The notes under the pieces are model-generated. The model was not told the DNA's origin, searched no databases, and saw nothing but the letters and a program-made list of their open reading frames with translations. Shown here piece by piece: positions 37,118 through 46,108 of a DNA stretch of 62,919 bases (position 1 is its first letter; every line of letters starts with the position of its first letter). The stretch comes from Sporocytophaga sp. (GTDB lineage Bacteria; Bacteroidota; Bacteroidia; Cytophagales; Cytophagaceae), in contig NZ_JAGHZZ010000028.1 of NCBI RefSeq assembly GCF_017745095.1, positions 1-62,919 on the forward strand, written 5' to 3'. A program made the position numbers and the translations under genes.

Positions 37118-37235
37118 TGAAGTGGTAGTGGTTAAGGCTGGGTAAGTGTATTCTATTCATTATAATAATAATGTCTGCATTACAATCAGGTTAATAGAGC
37201 TGTTACTATTTTAAAGCTCATCTCTGATTACTCTG

Positions 37236-37272
37236 AAAAAAAATGGCTCGCATATGCAAGCCATTTTTTTAT
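37236..37272. terminator. bidirectional terminator between convergent genes
   Basis: AAATGGCT (37241-37248) / AGCCATTT (37259-37266), with further pairing in the 10-base interior, flanked by A-run and T-run. Confidence 0.8.
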
Positions 37273-37292
37273 TGGCATAATATTGTAACAAA

Positions 37293-38204
37293 TTAATTCT
37301 TTGCTACAAGAGTGAAGTATCTTACCCCTACATCATTGGAAGGATCTGAATAAGCATCATCACTATAAGGGTTTCTTATACGAAGCGTATCATTACTGAT
37401 ACTTACAATTTCATAATGATTACGCTTTTCACAATATCCTATGTAACTGTTATTTGCTATATCAATTGTATAACCGGTTCCCATACCTGTATGTGCATTT
37501 TTAATCGTGAAAGGTGCTTGTACATGATCCGGATCAGATAATGCAATATCTCCATACATAGGCTGAGAAGTTCCAAAATATCTGTTAGCGTATGCATAGT
37601 GAACAGTAACCGTGGTATTTTTAGGAATGTATTGGTAATTTCTCAAATTAAATGTAAAGGAATTTTGAAGTATACCATTTTCCCATGCTAGCCCGGTTAA
37701 TCCTTCAGGAAAATTGTACCAGTCAGGGGTTAAACTACTAAAAGGTCCAACTCCTGACTGAAATGGTGCTGCAGAAACAACCCATGTTTTACCATCTGTA
37801 TCTTGAAGTCCTCCTGTAAGGAGTTTAACAATAGGGTCGTTAAGATCAGGATTGGCTAGATCATCTTTGTTCACTTTTACTTTCTTTGAAGAAGATGATG
37901 TTCCATTAGCAGTAAGTACTTCCAAAGTTATTTCATAAGTGCCCTTGAAGGGGAAATATACTGTATCAATATCTGATTTAGAACTTTCACCATTGGAATA
38001 TTTAAAAGTGTGGTCAAGAGCATTTGCGTTGGTTAAACTTACTAAAATATGGTTTTGATCAAGATTCTGAACACTAAAAGTAGCAGCTTTTTTTGCCTCT
38101 GTCTCAGGGTCAGATTTGGGCAGAACACCTTCTTGATCGTTCTGCTTACATGCTACGGCAAGTGCCAGCAATCCTAAAAATAATACTTTTGATTTTTTCA
38201 TCAT
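37293..38204 (-). CDS. PKD-like domain lipoprotein
   Basis: 303 residues. Lipoprotein signal MMKKSKVLFLGLLALAVAC with Cys19. A PKD/Ig-like domain (about 40-112) contains LVSLTNANALDHTFKYSNG and GTYEITLEVLTANG. The C-terminal ~180 residues contain a TWVVSAAPFQSGVGPF region and beta-strands typical of Bacteroidota surface glycan-binding lipoproteins. No SusC/SusD pair is adjacent. The protein probably sits on the outer membrane and binds sugar or other polymer (inference). It converges with the GH43 gene, with which it may share substrate. Function not proven. Confidence 0.7.
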   Translation of the reverse strand: MMKKSKVLFLGLLALAVACKQNDQEGVLPKSDPETEAKKAATFSVQNLDQNHILVSLTNANALDHTFKYSNGESSKSDIDTVYFPFKGTYEITLEVLTANGTSSSSKKVKVNKDDLANPDLNDPIVKLLTGGLQDTDGKTWVVSAAPFQSGVGPFSSLTPDWYNFPEGLTGLAWENGILQNSFTFNLRNYQYIPKNTTVTVHYAYANRYFGTSQPMYGDIALSDPDHVQAPFTIKNAHTGMGTGYTIDIANNSYIGYCEKRNHYEIVSISNDTLRIRNPYSDDAYSDPSNDVGVRYFTLVAKN

Positions 38205-38483
38205 GAATTTAGCTTTAGTTGGTTAAAAATTAATAATTGTGTAAAAACTGTAAATAAAAATACAAATTGAGCCAAAAGGTAAAGCTTTTTATGGCTAATT
38301 TCTAAATACTTAGCAAAATAATTTTAATTCATCATACTAATCTCAATTAATTCATTTGCTCAACAAATTAGCCTTGAGGAATGGAATCAACAAGCAAAAA
38401 CAAATATTGGGCTATTACCAAAATATGGTTTAGCTTCTAAAACTAAAGAGCAAAAGGAAGCAGATGAAAGTTTAATAAAAGAT

Positions 38484-39011
38484 ATGTTAAGCAAAGGATA
38501 CACCAGAAGAAAAGCTTCTGAAGAATTTGTTGACTTAGGATTCAAATATTTGTACAAAGATATCAAAACAGCCATGTACCGTTTTAATCAAGCCTATTTA
38601 ATGGATTCTACTAATATTGACATATATTGGGGGTATGGTGGAGTTTATATGGTTTTGGGGGACATTGAACGAGCTAAGGAGGAATACCAGATAGGACTTA
38701 ATAAAGATGATCGTAATTCAGAGATATTGACAGATCTTTCAACTTGTTATATGATTGAATTTTATAACTTATCACAAACTGAACCTGAAAAGGCTAATAT
38801 GAAACTCGATACTGCAATTGTTATTTTAACAAAGGCATATAAGGTTGATAAAAAAAATCAAAATACCCTTTTTAAGATTTCAGCTTGCTATCTAAATAGA
38901 AAAGTCTGTTCAAACGCTCTAAAGTATTATAATGTATGCCTAAAATTAGGAGGTGATCCTATTACAGAAGAATATAAAGTAGCAATAAAAAAATCATGCG
39001 ACAATAAATAA
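38484..39011 (+). CDS. TPR-like tetratricopeptide protein, N-terminus damaged
   Basis: 175 residues from the first ATG. TPR-like helix pairs are seen: KYLYKDIKTAMYRFNQAYLM, YWGYGGVYMVLGDIERAKEE, LDTAIVILTKAYKVDKKN, ACYLNRKVCSNALKYYN. The open frame actually extends upstream to 38328. It there encodes a signal-peptide-like core (IIILISINSFAQQ) and a coherent mature N-terminus, but without ATG, GTG or TTG. So either the start codon is lost or it lies behind a frameshift. Periplasmic if exported. The function of such small TPR proteins is protein-protein contact; the partner is unknown. Terminator at 39064-39100. Confidence 0.6.
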   Translation: MLSKGYTRRKASEEFVDLGFKYLYKDIKTAMYRFNQAYLMDSTNIDIYWGYGGVYMVLGDIERAKEEYQIGLNKDDRNSEILTDLSTCYMIEFYNLSQTEPEKANMKLDTAIVILTKAYKVDKKNQNTLFKISACYLNRKVCSNALKYYNVCLKLGGDPITEEYKVAIKKSCDNK

Positions 39012-39063
39012 AGTAACAAATTAGAATAATTTGATTTTATAAATGTTTGTGAAAAAATTAAAC

Positions 39064-39100
39064 AAATAGCCAGTCTTACGGAACTGGCTATTTTGTTTTT
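39064..39100 (+). terminator. rho-independent terminator of the TPR gene
   Basis: AAATAGCCAGT (39064-39074) / ACTGGCTATTT (39083-39093), 8-base loop, followed by TTGTTTTTT. Confidence 0.8.
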
Positions 39101-39213
39101 TGTTAATTTAATGGGCATGAGTTTCAAAACGCATACCCATCAAAAGCTCAATTTACGTTCTGCAATAAGAGGCAGACACGTGGGGACGAGCTTACCAATG
39201 TTATTATGTTCCT

Positions 39214-39924
39214 TTACTTGCGAGGCTCTGGGGGCCGTTGCTTTGAGGATTGATTTTCTCGATTCTCATTACCTTCTTCGTTTTCACCTTCTTCTTTTGA
39301 AGCTTCATCCTTTGCACCTTCAGTCGTACGCACCTTTCCTAGAACAGTGGGTTTGAAGATGAATTTCTGTATTCCAATATCGAGGTCAAGAAGCATACCA
39401 CCTTCGTTGAAGACAAAGGCTACTGTGCCCGCTCCGAATCCTTTAGATGCCTGGGCTCCCGCTTTTACAATAGCGACGCCTGCGTCAGCTGCAAAAGAGT
39501 ATTTCCCAGCCTTAAATTGTTTCCAGGTCTCCTCGTTGTTGAATACGATCATCTGGTGAAAGTTCGTTCCACCAACCTGTACACCGAGTGTGACTTTACC
39601 AATTCCAGCATAGCCAATCACGTGATCTTTAACAAATACTTCACCAACACCATAATCTCCACCAAGTACCAGTGAGGCACTACCGATAGCAGGAATTACT
39701 GCAAAGCCATATGATTTTTGTAGCAATTCCTTCACTGATGGTTGTTTTTCCTGCAGGATGTTCATTGCAGCGATGCATTCGGAGTGCAAAGTACGCCCGA
39801 GCTTAGCATCTTTTTCAAGGGCCTGGAATGGACCATGCTTTCCGATTTTTTCACCGAAATCGCTTGCCTTCTCGCTCAGTTTACCTTTCAATTTGTTCCA
39901 TTTTTCTTTTATTCCTAATTCCAT
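39214..39924 (-). CDS. SYLF-domain (Ysc84-like) lipid-binding protein
   Basis: 236 residues. A basic N-terminus (MELGIKEKWNKLKGKLSEKA) precedes the SYLF domain: LLQKSYGFAVIPAIGSASLVLGGDYGVGEVF, YAGIGKVTLGVQVGGTNFHQMIVFNN, then FAADAGVAIVKAGAQASKGFG and FNEGGMLLDLDIGIQKF. Ysc84/SYLF proteins bind lipids or actin in eukaryotes and are stress-associated in bacteria. A short acidic, Glu/Asn-rich tail ends the protein. No signal peptide. The ATG at 39924 is preceded by AAAGGAG, an exceptional Shine-Dalgarno for this window, shared with the tandem paralogue pair at 29347-31285. Confidence 0.88.
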   Translation of the reverse strand: MELGIKEKWNKLKGKLSEKASDFGEKIGKHGPFQALEKDAKLGRTLHSECIAAMNILQEKQPSVKELLQKSYGFAVIPAIGSASLVLGGDYGVGEVFVKDHVIGYAGIGKVTLGVQVGGTNFHQMIVFNNEETWKQFKAGKYSFAADAGVAIVKAGAQASKGFGAGTVAFVFNEGGMLLDLDIGIQKFIFKPTVLGKVRTTEGAKDEASKEEGENEEGNENRENQSSKQRPPEPRK

Positions 39925-40053
39925 ATCTTTCTCCTTTCCATTTTCATCTTACCCTACTAATTATAACAAATTCCAGATATTTAAAATTTTCTATAATCAT
40001 TATACGGTTTAAAATATTGTTATAATTGAGGAACTAATGGAAAGGGAACTAAA

Positions 40054-40085
40054 AAGTTTTAAGTTAATAAGTATTATGTCTTAAA
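40054..40085 (+). repeat. TTAAGT-rich dispersed repeat
   Basis: TTTTAAGTTAATAAGTATTA followed by a variant end; nearly identical to the copy at 18084-18112 and related to that at 61811. Confidence 0.55.
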
Positions 40086-40205
40086 GAAATTCATCAATAG
40101 CGATTGCAATAGATAAAATAGTTAAATAGTTAATTCCATACTTTGTAAGTATTATATTTCGATGTACTTTAATAAAGTTCAGGATAGGTAAAAATTTTAA
40201 GAAAA

Positions 40206-41120
40206 TTGAAAACTCCCAAAGAAGATTTTGAGCGCATTAACAGAGTAATCAGATTCATAGACAAAAATCTGCTTAATGATTTGTCTCTCGATAATCTGGC
40301 TGAGGTAGCGAATTATTCTCCATTTCATTTTCAGCGGATTTTTAAATCGATAAAAGGGGAAACGCCTAAACAGTATATTAAAAGATTAAGATTAGAGAAA
40401 GCAGCTCATCTTATAGTGCTCTTCCCGGAAAAGACCATTCTAGAAGTTGCCTTTGAAGTTGGCTTTAAATCTTTGGAAGTTTTTTCAAGAGCATTTAAAG
40501 ATTACTATCAGACTAGTCCTGATAACTTTCGTAAGAAAGGGGAAGAAGAGAAAATAAAAATTATCCAACATCCTCATTTCAGTTTTAAATTTCTTGAATC
40601 ATCTGAATCATTTTTACCAACCTTTATATCGCCTGAGGAGTTTGAACATTTAAATATTAAAGTTATCAATCGTCCGTCTCAGAAACTTGTTTATTACCAA
40701 AGTACAATTGAAAATCCTGATCAAATAATGGAGAGCTTTGGAAAAATAAAACAATGGGCTACAAATAGGACTCCGACGAGTACTGATCGAGAGCTTATAG
40801 GGATCCTAAAGGACTATCCTATATTTACACCACTTGATAAATGTCGCTATTATGTTTGTGCTTCGGTCAATGAACCAACTGCTGTGAGCGGACTTGTAAA
40901 TTACCTTGAAGTGCCTCAAGGAAAATATGCTGAATTTCAGGTGACTGGAGGGATATCAGAGATCATGAAAGCCTGTGCTTATTTTGTCCATTACTGGCTT
41001 CCTGAAAGTGGTTACAATATAACTCATGAATATTTACTACAAGTACCATTGCATGATCCTTGTCAGACTCTTTTCGCAGACAATACTTACCGTATTTTTA
41101 TCAATATAAGTGCTGTATAA
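40206..41120 (+). CDS. AraC-family regulator with GyrI-like domain, TTG start
   Basis: 304 residues. No ATG or GTG exists in the frame between the upstream stop at 40185 and the HTH, so TTG 40206 is the likely start. AraC HTH pair: INRVIRFIDKNLLNDLSLDN, YSPFHFQRIFKSIKGETPKQ, LEVAFEVGFKSLEVFSRAFKDYYQTSPD. The remainder (about 150-304) is a GyrI-like ligand-binding domain (VINRPSQKLVYYQST ... WLPESGYN). It lies 86 bases upstream of an ABC ATPase-permease pair and probably controls it, as GyrI regulators often control export systems (inference). Paralogue of the AraC at 18470. Confidence 0.9.
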   Translation: MKTPKEDFERINRVIRFIDKNLLNDLSLDNLAEVANYSPFHFQRIFKSIKGETPKQYIKRLRLEKAAHLIVLFPEKTILEVAFEVGFKSLEVFSRAFKDYYQTSPDNFRKKGEEEKIKIIQHPHFSFKFLESSESFLPTFISPEEFEHLNIKVINRPSQKLVYYQSTIENPDQIMESFGKIKQWATNRTPTSTDRELIGILKDYPIFTPLDKCRYYVCASVNEPTAVSGLVNYLEVPQGKYAEFQVTGGISEIMKACAYFVHYWLPESGYNITHEYLLQVPLHDPCQTLFADNTYRIFINISAV

Positions 41121-41206
41121 CAATCGCAAGAAATGTTAAGTGATTAGCAAGTTTAGTAAAACGGAAGTGGCTTATACATACTTCATTTGCAGAAAAAAAT
41201 AAGCAA

Positions 41207-41908
41207 ATGAAAGAGACAATTATTGAACTTCGAGGTGTTTCGAAAATATTTCATTCTAGGGAAAGGGATTATACAGCCCTAAAGAGAATTGATCTCAACA
41301 TTAAAAAAGGAGAGTATATTGCTATAGTTGGCAAATCAGGAAGTGGGAAATCCACTCTCCTCAATATGATAACGGGTATTGATCATCCATCTGCAGGAAC
41401 AATACTTGTAAATGGAACAGAAATAAGCGGCTTAACGGAAAGTAAGCTGGCTTTATGGAGGGGAAAAAATGTCGGAATAGTCTTCCAGTTTTTTCAATTA
41501 GTGCCTACTCTTACTATAAAGGAAAATCTTTTGCTGGCAATGGAATTTGTAGGTGAAATCCCATCTTCTCAGCGATCCAAGAGAGTTCATGAGTTGCTTG
41601 AAAAGGTGGGGATATTACAACATATGGATAAAATGCCTTCAGGTTTGTCAGGTGGAGAACAACAGCGTGCAGCCATTGCCAGAGCACTTTCAAATGATCC
41701 TTCCATTATTATAGCAGATGAACCTACTGGAAATCTTGATAGTAAAACTGCTGCATCTATTCATAAGCTTTTTCAATCTCTTGTAACAGAAGGAAAAACT
41801 CTGATTGTGGTAACGCATGAAAAAGAAGCCAACCTGAGATATCATCGGATTGTGACATTGACAGATGGAGAAATTTTAAATCAGAAAACAGAGAAGGAGC
41901 TTTTATGA
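41207..41908 (+). CDS. ABC transporter ATP-binding protein (MacB/LolD type)
   Basis: 233 residues. Walker [10 protein letters not shown] (42-50), Q-loop in [15 protein letters not shown], signature LSGGE (147-151), Walker [13 protein letters not shown] (from 167) and H-loop in LIVVTHEKE. The sequence [33 protein letters not shown] is that of MacB/LolD-family ATPases. It powers the FtsX-like permease encoded by the next gene, whose start overlaps its stop by four bases (ATGA). Inner-membrane-associated, cytoplasmic face. Likely an exporter of peptides, lipids or antibiotics, or a mechanotransmission system; substrate unknown. Confidence 0.95.
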   Translation: MKETIIELRGVSKIFHSRERDYTALKRIDLNIKKGEYIAIVGKSGSGKSTLLNMITGIDHPSAGTILVNGTEISGLTESKLALWRGKNVGIVFQFFQLVPTLTIKENLLLAMEFVGEIPSSQRSKRVHELLEKVGILQHMDKMPSGLSGGEQQRAAIARALSNDPSIIIADEPTGNLDSKTAASIHKLFQSLVTEGKTLIVVTHEKEANLRYHRIVTLTDGEILNQKTEKELL

Positions 41909-44274
41909 ATATGAAGTGCAGAAAATCATACAGAGACTTATTGGTAAATCCGGGAAAGACTTTCCTAGCTATTCTTGCTCTTGTCCTTGGTATAGGAGGG
42001 ATTGGTACTATACTTGTCTCATATACAATTTTAACTCATGATTTAAATGCGAATTTTCAGTGTACACAGCCAGCACATGTAGTATTTCAGTCTGAGCAGT
42101 TTGACAAGTTAAACCTTAATGAGTTTATTCAAATTCCAGAAGTAGAAATAGCAGAGTTCAGAGATTTTTCTTTGCATCGCATAGAAGTCCGTAAGAACGA
42201 ATGGATACCACTCTGGCTGTATGGAGTAGAAAGTTTTGAAAAATACCAAGTTGCCCAAGTGTTTTATGAAAGCGGACTGTCTAAGCCCTCACAAGGTAGC
42301 ATGCTTATAGAGCGGGATGGACTGAAAGCTTCAGATATTACTATGGGTGGTTCCCCGAGAATAAGGATTGGAAGTCGAACCATGGAAATTTCTGTTACAG
42401 GAATTTGTTTTGATCCGGCCCAGGCACCTGCTACTCAAGATGCATTTATTTATGCTTATACAGATAAGGATACCTATCATAAAGTTACTGGATTGCCGGT
42501 AAATCAAAGACTTTTGGTAAGGTTGAATGAAGTATCTTCAGGAGAAGATGTAACCAAGAAGGTAGAAAAGATAAAGCAAGCCTTTCAGGCTTCCGGAATT
42601 AATCTTACTTCAGTTTATATACCCAAATTTAACGAACATCCTCATCAATGGCAGTTGAATACTTTATTGTTCTTGATAGGGACTATCGGATTACTTGCTT
42701 TTTTTATGGGTGTTGTGTTGGTTTCTCAACTCATGAGGTCAATTCTGGCAAGCCAAGTGAGACAAATTGGAATATTAAAATCACTAGGAGGATCAAGGTT
42801 TCAGGTGCTTCAAATTTATCTGATCATGTTATTGATCATAGGTATTATTTCAGGAATAATTGCAATTCCCTTAGCCGTAAAAGCAGGTATTGCATTTTCA
42901 TCCTTCATAGCCGGGATACTGAATTTTAATATTCTTACTTTCTCTCTGCCTGTCTATGTTTATATAAGTTTAATAACATCAAGTATTATGCTTCCGATCT
43001 TATTATCTTTTCCCATTTTATGGAAGAGTACAAGTGTTTCTGTAAAAGATGCTTTAAATGATTATGGGATTAATGGAGTACAAAATATAGGAGAATTCAA
43101 ATTGCTAAGAAATTGGTCTTTATCTGAATCATTTATTCTGGCTTCCAGAAATGCCTTCAGAAACAGCAGAAGGCTTTCCGTTACAATTTTTTCGATGGCT
43201 TTGGGTGCTGCAATTTTCAGCACAGGTTTTAATGTGAGACAATCATTGTGGGATTTACTTGAAGGGGTAAAGAATGAAATGAGATACGATGTTCAGGTGG
43301 TGCTGAAAAGTCAGATAGATGAAGAACATGCATTAATGCCATTTAAATCTATTGATAATGTTAAAATGATAGAAAGCTGGATAGGAGGGCGAGGTGAAAT
43401 TCAGTCAAGGTTATTGTCTACAGATAAAGGAGCCGGAATTGTAGCACTTCCAGCAGATACCAAGTTACTTAAGCTGAAAGTGACTTCTGGACGTTGGTTA
43501 AGTGTTGAATCAGGTAATGAAATAGTTATGAATCAACAGGCCTGGAATCTTTACAGGAAGCCAGAAATAGGCTCTTCAGTTACATTGCTATTAGGAAATA
43601 AATGTGTAAGTAAAAAAGTAGTTGGGATTATTGAAGAATTTGATAAAGCTAAAATATACATAGACCTTGAACAGTATAATACATTGTTCAATCCTCAACG
43701 CCTAGTTAACTCACTCATGTTTGTTGCGAAAGATAAGGAGTATTCAGGTATTCTTAAACTCAAGAGGGAGATAGAGTCAGCCATTGTTTCTTCAGATTTG
43801 GATGTTCTTTATGTGATGTCACAGAGTGAAAGGGTAAAGATAATTTATGACCATCTGAATATTATTTTAACAATTATTCTTCTTCTATCATTTCTTGTTT
43901 TAGTTGTCAGTGGAGTCGGGATGACTTCTGCCACCAGCATCAATATTGGAGAACGAACAAGAGAAATTGGGGTAATGCGCGCCATTGGCGCAACTCCAAA
44001 GAAAATTTATAAGATCTTTGTAAATGAAGGGATGATCATAAGTTGTTTAAGCATTATTCTTGGATTAATCCTTTCATTTCCTCTGAGTAAGTTGGCAGGG
44101 GTCTTTTTCGGAAATTTAATTTTGGGAGATGGCGCAAAACTCAAATATGCCTTCAGTCTTGTCGGCTTTATCATTACTATCTTAATTACGGCTCTTTTCG
44201 GATTTCTTGCCAGCACATTGCCAGCTAGAAGGGCAATTAAGATACCTACTCATAAGGCTTTATCTTATGAATGA
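41905..44274 (+). CDS. ABC transporter permease, FtsX/MacB-like duplicated domain
   Basis: 789 residues. Helix 1 (about 15-38) is followed by a large periplasmic domain, then three helices (about 249-382, including SILASQVRQIGILKSLGGSR). A second half repeats this layout: helix near 428, periplasmic domain, then helices from about 652 with SINIGERTREIGVMRAIGATPKKIY, the FtsX signature. This is the 4+4 FtsX-domain architecture. It pairs with the ATPase upstream (four-base overlap). Probably moves lipids or toxic compounds across the envelope. No linked outer-membrane TolC or adaptor gene is in the operon. Confidence 0.92.
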   Translation: MNMKCRKSYRDLLVNPGKTFLAILALVLGIGGIGTILVSYTILTHDLNANFQCTQPAHVVFQSEQFDKLNLNEFIQIPEVEIAEFRDFSLHRIEVRKNEWIPLWLYGVESFEKYQVAQVFYESGLSKPSQGSMLIERDGLKASDITMGGSPRIRIGSRTMEISVTGICFDPAQAPATQDAFIYAYTDKDTYHKVTGLPVNQRLLVRLNEVSSGEDVTKKVEKIKQAFQASGINLTSVYIPKFNEHPHQWQLNTLLFLIGTIGLLAFFMGVVLVSQLMRSILASQVRQIGILKSLGGSRFQVLQIYLIMLLIIGIISGIIAIPLAVKAGIAFSSFIAGILNFNILTFSLPVYVYISLITSSIMLPILLSFPILWKSTSVSVKDALNDYGINGVQNIGEFKLLRNWSLSESFILASRNAFRNSRRLSVTIFSMALGAAIFSTGFNVRQSLWDLLEGVKNEMRYDVQVVLKSQIDEEHALMPFKSIDNVKMIESWIGGRGEIQSRLLSTDKGAGIVALPADTKLLKLKVTSGRWLSVESGNEIVMNQQAWNLYRKPEIGSSVTLLLGNKCVSKKVVGIIEEFDKAKIYIDLEQYNTLFNPQRLVNSLMFVAKDKEYSGILKLKREIESAIVSSDLDVLYVMSQSERVKIIYDHLNIILTIILLLSFLVLVVSGVGMTSATSINIGERTREIGVMRAIGATPKKIYKIFVNEGMIISCLSIILGLILSFPLSKLAGVFFGNLILGDGAKLKYAFSLVGFIITILITALFGFLASTLPARRAIKIPTHKALSYE

Positions 44275-44299
44275 GTTAAAAGTAAAAAGTTGAAAGTTT
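44274..44299 (+). repeat. AAAGT-rich short repeat
   Basis: GTTAAAAGTAAAAAGTTGAA followed by AGTTTA just after the permease stop; belongs to the same AAAGT/TTAAAG-rich family as elements at 45741 and 48167. Confidence 0.45.
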
Positions 44300-44336
44300 A
44301 TATGTGTTGGGATTAACTTTATTCTTAACGAGAACA

Positions 44337-44369
44337 AGCCCAAATGGTACTTTGCCATTTGGGCTCAAA
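44337..44369 (+). terminator. terminator after the ABC operon
   Basis: Perfect 11-base stem AGCCCAAATGG (44337-44347) / CCATTTGGGCT (44355-44365), 7-base loop. It has an A-rich rather than T-rich 3' flank on the plus strand, so efficiency is uncertain. Confidence 0.6.
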
Positions 44370-44390
44370 AGATGAATGTCCAAAATTAAC

Positions 44391-44659
44391 CTAGCTTCTC
44401 AAAGCTTTTTCTTTGGCCTGGGCTGAGGTAATGACTTTAATTATTTCATAGTCAACAGGGCCTTTGTTCATATTTACCCATTTTTGCATTTTTTCATCAG
44501 AATCACTTTCCATTACCTGGTAACAGGTCGTTAAGTCTTCATCAGTCCAGCTATTTATATAGTGTACGCCTTCAGAAATTTTCGTCCGGCTTTATCGAGT
44601 TCCTGATATATTTCTTTTGCTTTGCCTGGATGGAAGCGTTCAATAATCATATAAAGCAT
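44391..44659 (-). pseudogene. DUF3303-like gene with a one-base deletion
   Basis: Two frames join into one typical DUF3303 protein. The first part reads MLYMIIERFHPGKAKEIYQE then LDKAGRKF. A -1 shift near 44577-44586 continues with EGVHYINSWTDEDLTTCYQV, MESDSDEKMQKWVNMNKGP, VDYEIIKVITSAQAKEKA. The combined length is 269 bases, one short of an 89-codon gene plus stop. Literal reading of frame one gives a stop after ~34 codons. Sequencing error or recent inactivation are both possible. DUF3303 proteins are ~90-residue dimeric barrel-like proteins of unknown function. Confidence 0.75.
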
Positions 44660-44825
44660 AATGATAAGTTTATTTGTAATTGAATGTAAAAAAGAAATAT
44701 AGCTGTAAAAGATTGAATATGAAAATATTGTAGGTTGGTTTAATGCAGATATATTGGCAATAGTTGCCCTAGTTTTAAATAAAATTTAACAGAACAATAC
44801 TCATTCCTGAGAGTTTCAAACAAGG

Positions 44826-45752
44826 ATGAGACAGGTTTTAAGAACCGTTTTTATTATTGGTTTAATTGTTTTGGAATCCCCTTTCTCAGCAATAGGCCAA
44901 CAAAATTTTTTGCCAGGGTTTGCTGGACTTATGTGTTGTAGTCAGTCGGACCCGGGTATATATGCTGTAGCCTATGGTTGGGGAATGGATGTTAGAAAAG
45001 TCGCAGACAGAAATGGTAAAATACATTCCTTTCCTAACGGTGATGCGTTACATTTAAAGGCTCCATCCTTAAGCGTAACTGTTGTGACCAATACGAAAAT
45101 ACTTGGTGGCAATTATAGCTATTCTGTAACTGGAGCAGTCTGCAATTCCCGACTCGAAATCCCTAGTATTGTAACTGCAAGTGAATCCCAACCTTATGGA
45201 ATTACTTCCACTTATATACAACCCATCAGTCTTGGCTGGAGCACTTCGTGGGCAGATTTTATTGCTGGTTATGCAGTTTATTTGCCTACTGGAAAATGGA
45301 CCTGGAGGAGCAGAAATAACTATGGTTTAGGCATGTGGACTCAAGAGATAAATGTAGGTACAACTATATATCTGAATCGAAATAAAAATATTCACTTTTC
45401 AATAGAAGCCAATTACGATATCAATAGTAAAAAGAGGGGAGTTTCTTATAGAACCGGTTGGCCTCTGACATTACAAGGTGGTATGGGAGTTAATTATGGC
45501 AATCAGGACAAACTATTGAGTGGCTGGTTTGGAGTAGCTGGCTTTGCACAATGGACAACAGTAAGAACAAAGTATAACTCAGATTTAGGGCCGATAGATG
45601 GCTCATACGCTCATATTTATGGACTAGGTCCAGAGTTTGTAGCATTCAAGGGTGCACTTGCATTCCGTTACTTGATTGAGTTTCGAGGTAAGAGTAATTA
45701 TGTAGGGCCAATTTGGTGTGTGACGTTGACTATTCCGATAAAAAAGTTTTAA
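44826..45752 (+). CDS. outer-membrane beta-barrel protein (phenol-degradation MetA/SphA-like)
   Basis: 308 residues. Signal peptide MRQVLRTVFIIGLIVLESPF ending SAIGQ. The rest consists of alternating strands typical of an outer-membrane barrel: SLSVTVVTNTKILGGNYSYS, ISLGWSTSWADFIAGYAVYL, GMWTQEINVGTTIYL, LTLQGGMGVNYGNQDKL, and a C-terminal strand ending TLTIPIKKF. This fits the Phenol_MetA_deg/SphA family annotated as transporters. It may form a channel for hydrophobic or aromatic compounds. Monocistronic. The family call is moderate; the barrel call is strong. Confidence 0.72.
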   Translation: MRQVLRTVFIIGLIVLESPFSAIGQQNFLPGFAGLMCCSQSDPGIYAVAYGWGMDVRKVADRNGKIHSFPNGDALHLKAPSLSVTVVTNTKILGGNYSYSVTGAVCNSRLEIPSIVTASESQPYGITSTYIQPISLGWSTSWADFIAGYAVYLPTGKWTWRSRNNYGLGMWTQEINVGTTIYLNRNKNIHFSIEANYDINSKKRGVSYRTGWPLTLQGGMGVNYGNQDKLLSGWFGVAGFAQWTTVRTKYNSDLGPIDGSYAHIYGLGPEFVAFKGALAFRYLIEFRGKSNYVGPIWCVTLTIPIKKF

Positions 45753-45783
45753 AGCTGAAAGTTGAAAGCTAAAGTTTAAAGTC
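45741..45783 (+). repeat. AAAGTT/AAAGCT-rich repeat
   Basis: AAAAAGTTTTAAAGCTGAAA then GTTGAAAGCTAAAGTTTAAA and GTC, at the stop of the barrel gene. Similar text occurs near 48167-48215. Confidence 0.5.
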
Positions 45784-46108
45784 AGAACTAGTGATAATTC
45801 AATCTCATTTTGGATAATTGATCACTAAATCTATTATCACATAGGTAAAATATATTAAGGGCAAAAGTGAACTCCAGATTATGCTCTGGCAATACCGGAA
45901 ATATTTGGTTTGTATAATTTTAATTTATCTTTAACCTTTATACAAATAATAATAACTATAACAATGATTAAAGTGTTAAGATAAAGATACTTTGGTATTG
46001 AAAGTATGAATCCGAATAGTATGATATGATATGAATTGCCAAACTTCCTCCAAAAGCTAATGCCGTACTATGTCTCTTTAATTTGCGTTTATCCATAATA
46101 ACCTTGAC
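45784..46108. other. intergenic region between convergent genes
   Basis: About 325 AT-rich bases, no gene, RNA or clear terminator seen. Confidence 0.45.
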
